This document shows positions 27,142 to 34,342 of a stretch of 34,342 nucleotides of DNA, in pieces. The notes beneath the pieces are model-generated. The model ran no database searches and was not told where the DNA came from. It saw only the letters and a program-made list of their open reading frames with translations. This DNA comes from Deltaproteobacteria bacterium (GTDB taxonomy: Bacteria; Desulfobacterota; Desulfobacteria; Desulfobacterales; Desulfosarcinaceae): positions 1-34,342 of the forward strand of contig JAKAFO010000009.1 in the NCBI GenBank assembly GCA_021819735.1, written 5' to 3'. The translations under genes and the position numbers were made by a program. The stretch's first letter is position 1; every line of letters begins with the position of its first letter.

Positions 27142-29361
27142 ATGCGGAAACAGGAGCGCGCCGCCGCAGCCCTGATGGCGGTTTTCCCCACGGTCGAAAG
27201 CTTCGCCCGGTTCGCGGGCCACACCGAGAATCAGGCGGCACTGCAATCCTTCGTCGATTTCGCGGCCCGTAACGCCATTATCGGCACACCCGACCCGGCG
27301 GCGCTGCAAGCCTTCGTTGCCGCCCATGCCCGGGACGCGGCGGCGTGCCGGCCGCCCGACCATCTGGGATTCGAGGAGTTTCTGGATCAAAAGGAAGCAC
27401 TCATCGAGCATGCATTGTCGGCGCGCGTCCTGACCGATCGCATCAACGCCCTGCTTGGAGAACACCGCGTCGCCCTGCCCAAGGTGAGCAACTCCATGAT
27501 CACCCGCTTGAAAAAGGAAGTGGCCGATACCGCCCACAAGCAGAACGTGCTGCGCGCCCTGGCGTTCTGGCTGGGCCACGACCGGGCCCACCTGGGGCCG
27601 CACCTCAACTACGAGATGCTGGTGGGGTTGTGCCGGCGGACCAAGGCCCGCACCGAGCACAAGGAGGGGGTGCGCATCGGGTTCGCCCTTTACAGCCGGG
27701 GCGACGTCATCGACCACGAGATCGTGGGTTGGCTCAAAAAGGAGCTCAAGAACTACATCGACGAATCCATCGTGCGCTTCTCTTACGGCCGTTGGGGCAA
27801 GGTGCGCGCCCACGACATCACCACGCTCTATGTCGACTTTCCCAAAGAGGAGCCGGTCAGCAACCCCGCTTTCTATCGCAAGTGTCTGATCGCCGCGGTT
27901 TCGTTGGCCCACCAGTTGTGCATCCGCTGGGCCCTGTGCAAATACTTCACGCCCAACCGCTTTCTCTCCATCGGTATTGCCGCCGGCGATTTCGCCGTGC
28001 TGGACAACTACCTGCTGCCCGTGCTCAATGCCCGGCTGCCCGGAGACCCGGTCATCCGCCTGACCGATTATGTCCGCCAGTGCGTCCTGATCAACGACAT
28101 CCGGGCGCTGTTGTGCCCCAAGCCCGCCGAGATCACCCTGTTCAACGGCGAGACGCTCACCATCTGGTGGGTGGTGGGGTTGTGGAGCACCCTTTACTTC
28201 GACTTCGTGCCCGATCTGCTGGCGGACAAGATCCTGCGCGGCCACGAGAGTTCCATGACCGCCCTGGCCGGTACCCCCTGGTCGGAAAACAGCGACGCCG
28301 CCAAAGCCGACGCCGGGACCAATGCCATCGCAACCTTCTTTCGTTTCCCGCACAACTCGCTGCTGGGTCTGGAAATCGCCAAAACGCTCTACTACCGGCG
28401 ACGGTTTTGGGAGGCGCTCGAAATCCTGCGCATCGTGCTCAGTCTGGACCCCACCCATTTGAACGCCCGCACGCTGCGCATGGTGCTCTTCCGCAACCTG
28501 GCCCTGGATGCGCGCGCTTTCACGGTGGCCGAAGGCTTGTTCAAGCAGGCCCACCAGGAGGCCGAGTTCATCCGGCAAAGCTGCGCCTTTCAATCCGAAG
28601 ATTTCTACTGCGAATACGCGGTGGTGCATCTGGCCCAGGCCATGTACACCCTGCGCGGCCTGCGTCGGGGCGTATTTGGGAGCGCGGGCGACCTTGAGGC
28701 CCGCCAACGGGAAGTGATGGCCGGTTTGGATCGGGCCGCCGACCTTTTCGGCATGGGCATGATCGTCTCGCCCACGGGCATCCGGGCCAGTTATCTGCTC
28801 AACAGCGTGCTCATACTGAGCGCGGTGTTGAAAAGCGATCCGCGGCTCTTCGGCGATCCGGAACGTGCGCTGGACGCCCCCTGGGCGGTCGTCCATCGGC
28901 CGGTGGCCGATTTCCAATCTCAGCTCGGTTATTTGCGCGAAGAACTTCCCAAAGAGAGCCCCTATGCCTTGATCGAAAAAATGTATAAGGTCATCACCGT
29001 CACCCATGACGACTCGATTTCGCTCCAGGCCTATCGGCCCACCACCTACTTCTGCACGGCCGTGGCCTGGTGGGACTTCTTTCCGGTGCGCACGGTGGGC
29101 CTGGCCAAACGGGCCCTTCACTTTCTGCGGGGGGCCGCCGATATCGCCCGGCGCATGCAGGCCAAAAAGATCTGCATCTACTCGTTCACCCGGACCTATG
29201 GCGAGATGATGCCGGCCCAGGCGTTCATCGATCATATGGCGCGCGGGATGGCCATGATCGAGGCCCAGTGCGGCGGAGACCTGTCCGGCCGGCCGGACGA
29301 CGAGAACATCGTACCAGCGGAGGCAACGCCTTCCTCCCTGTTGATGACGCTTAATTTCTGA
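27142..29361 (+). CDS. Uncharacterised protein with a TPR-like region
   Basis: Long ORF (MRKQERAAAALMAVFPTVESFARFAGH...); TPR-like segment LGLEIAKTLYYRRRFWEALEILRIVLSLDPTHLNARTLRMVLFRN; AAGGA upstream of ATG 27142. Confidence 0.75.
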   Translation: MRKQERAAAALMAVFPTVESFARFAGHTENQAALQSFVDFAARNAIIGTPDPAALQAFVAAHARDAAACRPPDHLGFEEFLDQKEALIEHALSARVLTDRINALLGEHRVALPKVSNSMITRLKKEVADTAHKQNVLRALAFWLGHDRAHLGPHLNYEMLVGLCRRTKARTEHKEGVRIGFALYSRGDVIDHEIVGWLKKELKNYIDESIVRFSYGRWGKVRAHDITTLYVDFPKEEPVSNPAFYRKCLIAAVSLAHQLCIRWALCKYFTPNRFLSIGIAAGDFAVLDNYLLPVLNARLPGDPVIRLTDYVRQCVLINDIRALLCPKPAEITLFNGETLTIWWVVGLWSTLYFDFVPDLLADKILRGHESSMTALAGTPWSENSDAAKADAGTNAIATFFRFPHNSLLGLEIAKTLYYRRRFWEALEILRIVLSLDPTHLNARTLRMVLFRNLALDARAFTVAEGLFKQAHQEAEFIRQSCAFQSEDFYCEYAVVHLAQAMYTLRGLRRGVFGSAGDLEARQREVMAGLDRAADLFGMGMIVSPTGIRASYLLNSVLILSAVLKSDPRLFGDPERALDAPWAVVHRPVADFQSQLGYLREELPKESPYALIEKMYKVITVTHDDSISLQAYRPTTYFCTAVAWWDFFPVRTVGLAKRALHFLRGAADIARRMQAKKICIYSFTRTYGEMMPAQAFIDHMARGMAMIEAQCGGDLSGRPDDENIVPAEATPSSLLMTLNF

Positions 29362-29388
29362 CGAGTACGAGGATAAGGAGTTCAACTT

Positions 29389-31827
29389 ATCGCACCCGAG
29401 ACTGTTTGCGCCTGTGACCTGTGCGGACTGCCCGTGCGGTCCAATGCTTTCACGGCTGCCTATGGCGAGCGCGCCTATCGCTTTTGCTGCGCCGGCTGCC
29501 GCATGGTCTTCGCCATGCTCATGGAGGCGGCCGAAAGCCCCGATCCGGCCTGCTTCCAGCAGAGCGATCTCTACCGTCGCTGCGTGGCTGCCGGCGTGGT
29601 GCCGGCTTCGGAAGACGATCTGGCCGGGCTGTCCGCCGATGGCCCGGCGCGCGCCGCGCCGGCCCCGGACGGGGCGGCCCATTTGCTGCCGTTCGAAGAG
29701 CAGATCTCCGGCATGTGGTGTCCGGCCTGCGCCTGGGTGATCGCCGCCGCCGTGGGCCGTTTGACCGGCGTGGCGGGTGTGGGCTGCGATTTTTCCACCG
29801 ACCGCATGCGCGGCCACTACGATCCGGTGCGGACGACGCCCCAAGAGATCCGGCGCGCGGTGCAAGCGCTGGGATACGGGATCGCCGCCGAGGCGGACAG
29901 GGAGGGCCGTGGGCCGTGGCGCCGCGAGTTCGTGCGTCTGATCGTGTCGGCCCTGCTGTCGGTCAATGTCATGATGCTCTCCTGGGCACTTTACTCCGGC
30001 TTCTTTACGACCCTCGGCAGCGAAGGCGTCGGCTTTATCTCCTGGCCTGTCGTGGTCATGGCCACGGCGGTGATGGTTTACGGCGGCGGCCCCTTGCTGC
30101 GCAAGGCCTGGTCGGGCCTGCGTCACGGTGCGCCGGGCATGGAACTGCTCATCGCCCTGGGCGCCGGCAGCGCCTATCTCTACAGTCTGGTCAACTGGTG
30201 GCGGGGCAGCCTGCATCTTTACTTCGACACGGCCACCATGCTGGTCACGTTGCTGCTCCTGGGTAAATGGCTGGAGACCGGCGCCAAGGAGCGAGTGCGC
30301 CGGGACCTGGAAGGGTTCCTGGCCCTGCGGCCTACCAAGGTGCGCATCTGGAACGAGGCTTCCTCCCAGGGGCGCTATGCGGCCGCGGAACAACTCCAGG
30401 CCGGCGATCACTTCCTGGTCGTTCCCGATGAGGTGGTGCCGGCCGACGGCCGGGTGGTGGCGGGCGGCGGCCGGGTGGACGCCTCGGCGGTCACCGGCGA
30501 GCCGCGGCCCGTGGCGCTGGGCATCGGAGACAGCCTGGTGAGCGGCTGCCGCCTGATCGAAGGACGCATCGTGGCGCGCGCCGAGCGGGTGGGGGGCGAG
30601 GCCCTGCTGGGCCGGATGATCGATGTGGTGACGGCCTGCCTGTCCCAAAAAGGCAAATGGGAGAGCCGCACCGACCGCATCCTGCGCTGGTTCGTACCCC
30701 TGATCGCGCTGCTGGCCCTGGCCACCGGTCTGCTCGGCTGGGCCTGGGGCCTGGGCCCGGACCAGGCCCTGGTGCGGGCGGTCACGGTCCTGGTCATCGC
30801 CTGCCCCTGCGCCCTGGGCATCGCCATTCCTCTGGCCCGGGTGGCCGGGGTGGCCGGTGCCGGACGGCAAGGGTTGCTGGTTCGGGATTTTCAAGCCTTT
30901 GAACAGGCCGGGCGGATCGACACGCTGATCCTGGACAAGACCGGCACCGTGACCCACGGCCGCTGGCGCGTGACGCGCATGGCGGTGGCATCCGGCATCT
31001 CTCCCAAGGAGGCGCTGGCCCTGGCATGCGGCCTGGAGGAGGGCATCGATCACACCGTGGCCCTGGCCATCGGCGAATACGGCCGCGCCCAGGGCGTGGC
31101 GCCCCAGCCGGTGACCCAGCGGCAGACGCACCCGGAGGGCATCGCGGGTCGCTTCTCGGAAGGCGTGGCGCGTATCGGTACGCGGCGTTTCGCCGCCGGC
31201 AACGATGACACGGAGAGCATGCTTCCGGAAGACAATTCGGCCCAGTCGGAAGTGCTTCTCGGCGTGGACGGAAGGCCATGGGCGCGCTTTTACTTCGGCG
31301 ACAGCCTGCGCGACGGCATGCGGGAGCTGGTCGCGGCCCTGAAGGCCGCCGGCAAATCCGTGCACCTGGTCTCGGGCGACACCCAGGCCGCCACCCGGCA
31401 CGTGGCAACGGCCATCGGGGTGCGCCAGGCCCAAGGCGATCTGCTGCCCCAGGCGAAGGCCGATCTGGTGCGCCGCCTGCAAACCGAGGGCCGGCGGGTG
31501 GCCATGGTGGGCGACGGCATCAACGATGCCCCGGCCCTGGCCCAGGCCGATCTGGGCGTGGCGGTCTACAATGGAACGGCCCTGGCCCAGCACGCCGCGG
31601 CCCTGACCCTCATGGCCGGCGACCCGGCCCAATTGCAGCGCTTTTTCCCCTGGGCCGCGCGGGTCGAACGCACGGTGCGTCAGAATCTTTGGTGCGCCCT
31701 GGGTTACAACATGATAAGCTTACCCATTGCCATGGCCGGCCTGCTCAACCCCCTGGTGGCGGCCGGGGCCATGCTGCTGAGCAGTCTGACGGTGATCGGC
31801 AATACGTTGAGGCTCGTGCGAAGATAA
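29389..31827 (+). CDS. P1B-type heavy-metal-translocating ATPase (CcoI/CopA-like)
   Basis: N-terminal Cys cluster CACDLCGLPV...FCCAGCRMVF, HMA-like WCPAC, transmembrane CPC (IACPCALG), DKTGTVTHGRW, GDGINDAPAL. Start at 29389 (ATC) is inferred; first canonical start in frame is GTG 29434. Confidence 0.88.
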   Translation: MAPETVCACDLCGLPVRSNAFTAAYGERAYRFCCAGCRMVFAMLMEAAESPDPACFQQSDLYRRCVAAGVVPASEDDLAGLSADGPARAAPAPDGAAHLLPFEEQISGMWCPACAWVIAAAVGRLTGVAGVGCDFSTDRMRGHYDPVRTTPQEIRRAVQALGYGIAAEADREGRGPWRREFVRLIVSALLSVNVMMLSWALYSGFFTTLGSEGVGFISWPVVVMATAVMVYGGGPLLRKAWSGLRHGAPGMELLIALGAGSAYLYSLVNWWRGSLHLYFDTATMLVTLLLLGKWLETGAKERVRRDLEGFLALRPTKVRIWNEASSQGRYAAAEQLQAGDHFLVVPDEVVPADGRVVAGGGRVDASAVTGEPRPVALGIGDSLVSGCRLIEGRIVARAERVGGEALLGRMIDVVTACLSQKGKWESRTDRILRWFVPLIALLALATGLLGWAWGLGPDQALVRAVTVLVIACPCALGIAIPLARVAGVAGAGRQGLLVRDFQAFEQAGRIDTLILDKTGTVTHGRWRVTRMAVASGISPKEALALACGLEEGIDHTVALAIGEYGRAQGVAPQPVTQRQTHPEGIAGRFSEGVARIGTRRFAAGNDDTESMLPEDNSAQSEVLLGVDGRPWARFYFGDSLRDGMRELVAALKAAGKSVHLVSGDTQAATRHVATAIGVRQAQGDLLPQAKADLVRRLQTEGRRVAMVGDGINDAPALAQADLGVAVYNGTALAQHAAALTLMAGDPAQLQRFFPWAARVERTVRQNLWCALGYNMISLPIAMAGLLNPLVAAGAMLLSSLTVIGNTLRLVRR

Positions 31828-31829
31828 AG

Positions 31830-34342
31830 ATGAAAGCGTTTCCACCCATCAGCCCACCTTTCGATGAATTGGCCGCCAGCATCCGCGGCGAAGTCTGGAC
31901 CGATGCGCTGCGGCGCTACCAATTGTCCACCGATGCCAGCATCTTCCGCAAGATGCCGGCGGCCGTGGTTTACCCGCGCCGCGCCGAAGATGTTCAGGAG
32001 ACGGTGCGCTTTGCCGTGCGCCAGGGGCTGAGCGTCCACCCCCGGGGCGCGGGCAGCGGCTTGTGCGGCTCGTCCGTGGGCGACGGCATCGTGCTGGATT
32101 TCTCCAAGTTCATGCACCGGCTGCTGCGCCTGGAACCGGAACAGGGCTGGTTCGAGTGCGAGCCGGGGTTCCGCCTGGGGGAACTCGAAGCGGCCCTCAA
32201 GGGCAGCGGGTACTGGTTTCCGCCCGACCCGTCCAGCGGCGAGTACGCCACCTTCGGCGGCATGTGCGCCACCAATGCCAGCGGCGCCCATTCGGTGAAG
32301 TACGGCAACGTGGCCGACTACCTGCTGGATGCCCAGGTGGTCTTCGCCGACGGTTCTCTGGAAATGCTTTCGGCGCTGCAGGCCGCCAACCCCGACGACC
32401 TGCCCCGGCCCCTGGCCCAGTTGGCCCGGCTTTACCGACAGCACGCCGCGGCCATCGAAGGGGCCTATCCGCCCATCGCCTGCAATGTGGCCGGCTACAA
32501 CCTGCGCGGTTTGTTGGCCGACGGCCGTTTGCGGCTGCACCGGCTGCTGTGCGGCGCCGAAGGCACGCTGGGGGTGGCCACCCGCCTGCGCCTGCGCCTG
32601 ATCCCCAAACCGGCGGCCGACACGTTGGTGGTGGCTTACTTCGACGACATCGTGCAAGCGGCCCGGGCCGTGCAGCAGGCCATGGCCTTGCAGCCCGCGG
32701 GCATCGAAGTGATGGATAAATCGCTGCTGCGCCTGGCCTGCGATACGGATGCCGCCCTGCGCCGGGCCATTCCCGACGGCATCGACAACGTGCTGCTCAT
32801 CGAGTTCGACGGTCCGTCGGCCGAGGCCTGCGCCCGTTCGGCCGAAGATCTGCGCCGGCGGTTGGCCGACGGCAGCGGGTGCCGGGCGGCGCATTTGGCC
32901 GTGTCGGCCGCGGAGAAAGAGCGCTTCTGGGCCGTGCGCAAGGCGGCGGTGCCCACCCTGTACCGGCTCAAGGGCCGCCGCAAGATCCTGGCCCTGGTGG
33001 AGGATGCGGCCGTGCCCGTGGAGCGCCTGGTGCCTTACTTCGAGGGCATCTATGCGCTCTTCGAACGCCTTAAGGTGCCCTTCGTCATCTACGGCCACAT
33101 CGCCAAGGGGCTGATGCACACCCGGCCGCTGCTGGACTTGAAGGACCCCCACGACCTGGCCTTACTCAAACCCATCGCCGATGGCGTTTACGATCTGGTG
33201 GACGCCCTGGGCGGAACGGTCTCCGGCGAGCACGGCGACGGCCGGCTGCGCAGCGCTTACGTCAAACGCAAATATCCCACGATTTACGAGCTCTTCGTGC
33301 GCACCAAGCAGTTGCTCGATCCCCAGGCGGTATTCAACCCCGAGATCAAGCTGCGCGACGATCCCCAGCAGATGGCGCACAACCTGCGCTACGGTCGCGA
33401 GTACCGCGGCCAGAGCGCGGCCGCCCTGCGCCTGAAATGGTCCGGGGCTTTCGCCGAAGAGGTGGAACGCTGCCATGGCTGCTCCAAGTGCACCACCATC
33501 ACCACGGCCACGCGCATGTGTCCGGTCTACAAATTCACCCGGGACGAGGATGCCGCGCCCAAGGCCAAAGCCAATGTGCTGCGCGCTTTGATCAGCGGCG
33601 CGGTGCCGCAAAAGGCGCTCTACAAGCAAGCGTTGCGCCGGGTGATGGCCCAGTGTGTCAACTGCGGCAGTTGTTACCTGGAGTGCCCCTCCAACGTGAA
33701 CATCCCCAAGCTGGCCATGGAAGCCAAGGCCCAGTATGTGGCGCGTTTCGGGGCCGCCTGGTCCGAGTGGCTCACGGCCCAGGTGGAGCCGGCGGCCCGC
33801 CTGACCCACCTGCTGGACCCCCTGGCGGCTTCGCTGTGGGCCCATCCGCCGGCGGCCCGGCTGGCGGCGCGCTGCTTCGGCCTGGCCCCCCAACGCCAGA
33901 TGATCCGCTTCGACCGCCGGCCACTCGCCAAGCGCCTGCCCGCAAGGATCGGCGGTTCCGGGCCGCGGGTGCTCTACTATGCGGGCTGTTACGCGGCCTA
34001 CATCCGGCCGGCGTTGGGCGAGGCCGCCGTGGGTGTGCTGCGCCGCATGGGATGCCAGGTGCATCTGCCGCCCCAGTTCTGCTGCGGACTGCCCCAGCTC
34101 TCCAAAGGCCTGACGGCCGCGGCGCGGCGCGCCGTGCGCCGTAATCTGCAAAGCTGGGGCCGTCTGCTGTCCGAAGTGGATTATGTGGCCGTGACCTGCT
34201 CTTCCTGCGGCTATGCCTTGATGCAGGATTGGTCTTACCTCTTGGATCAACGGCAGGCCGCCCAGGTGGGCGCCAAGACCACCCACATCTCGCATCTGAT
34301 CCAGACCCATGGCCAGGCACTCCCACTGGGCGCCGTCCCCCG
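31830..34342 (+). CDS. Dld/GlcD-type FAD-linked oxidase fused to a GlpC-like Fe-S/CCG-domain reductase (3' truncated by window)
   Basis: Frame read manually from ATG 31830: HPRGAGSGLCGSSVGDGIVLDFS, FGGMCATNASGAHSVKYGN, GTVSGEHGDGRLRS; Fe-S CHGCSKCTTITTATRMCPVY and CVNCGSCYLECPSN; CCG motifs YYAGCYAAY, FCCGLPQ, CSSCGYAL. Not listed in the ORF track, presumably because it has no in-window stop. Confidence 0.88.
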   Translation, partial: MKAFPPISPPFDELAASIRGEVWTDALRRYQLSTDASIFRKMPAAVVYPRRAEDVQETVRFAVRQGLSVHPRGAGSGLCGSSVGDGIVLDFSKFMHRLLRLEPEQGWFECEPGFRLGELEAALKGSGYWFPPDPSSGEYATFGGMCATNASGAHSVKYGNVADYLLDAQVVFADGSLEMLSALQAANPDDLPRPLAQLARLYRQHAAAIEGAYPPIACNVAGYNLRGLLADGRLRLHRLLCGAEGTLGVATRLRLRLIPKPAADTLVVAYFDDIVQAARAVQQAMALQPAGIEVMDKSLLRLACDTDAALRRAIPDGIDNVLLIEFDGPSAEACARSAEDLRRRLADGSGCRAAHLAVSAAEKERFWAVRKAAVPTLYRLKGRRKILALVEDAAVPVERLVPYFEGIYALFERLKVPFVIYGHIAKGLMHTRPLLDLKDPHDLALLKPIADGVYDLVDALGGTVSGEHGDGRLRSAYVKRKYPTIYELFVRTKQLLDPQAVFNPEIKLRDDPQQMAHNLRYGREYRGQSAAALRLKWSGAFAEEVERCHGCSKCTTITTATRMCPVYKFTRDEDAAPKAKANVLRALISGAVPQKALYKQALRRVMAQCVNCGSCYLECPSNVNIPKLAMEAKAQYVARFGAAWSEWLTAQVEPAARLTHLLDPLAASLWAHPPAARLAARCFGLAPQRQMIRFDRRPLAKRLPARIGGSGPRVLYYAGCYAAYIRPALGEAAVGVLRRMGCQVHLPPQFCCGLPQLSKGLTAAARRAVRRNLQSWGRLLSEVDYVAVTCSSCGYALMQDWSYLLDQRQAAQVGAKTTHISHLIQTHGQALPLGAVP

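Noticed and set aside
27064-31632. 1522-aa minus-strand ORF
   Set aside because: Antisense to two convincing coding genes (TPR-like protein and P1B ATPase); Gly/His/Gln-rich composition typical of stop-free antisense frames in GC-rich DNA; no recognisable motifs.
31704-33152. 482-aa minus-strand ORF (and 33162-34310 minus)
   Set aside because: Antisense to the FAD-linked oxidase/Fe-S protein, which has clear motifs in frame from 31830.
1-34342. CRISPR array, rRNA, tRNA, integrase or transposase genes
   Set aside because: No regularly spaced repeats, no recognisable RNA genes and no recombinase/transposase motifs found by reading; not excluded by computation.

Overview
GC-rich bacterial window whose gene order and protein families suggest a Desulfobacterota-like chromosome (inference, no search run). 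Positions 1-10.7 kb are an ordinary collinear housekeeping cluster: acyl-CoA dehydrogenase-like C-terminus, fabG, acpP, fabF, rpiB, glyA, dCMP deaminase, nrdR, ribD, ribE, ribBA, ribH, nusB and an MBL-fold hydrolase. Positions 10.74-16.15 kb are an accessory patch before ispG. It holds a DUF4143-type AAA ATPase, a VapBC/FitAB-type toxin-antitoxin pair bracketed by two similar GGGCGAYC hairpins, a degraded 5' fragment of ispG, a 21-bp direct repeat, and a two-gene minus-strand operon. That operon encodes a peptidoglycan-binding + GH24/pesticin-like lysozyme and an exported protein with two tandem units, each ending in an LprI-type (lysozyme-inhibitor family) domain. After it come ispG, proS and rel, a multi-PAS histidine kinase, an unusual ALDH/Fe-ADH fusion, an uncharacterised 740-aa TPR-like protein, a P1B-type ATPase with no canonical start codon, and a Dld/GlpC-type FAD/Fe-S oxidoreductase running off the end. 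The best candidate for something new is the lysozyme/double-LprI pair next to the ispG relic. No rRNA, tRNA or CRISPR array was recognised.
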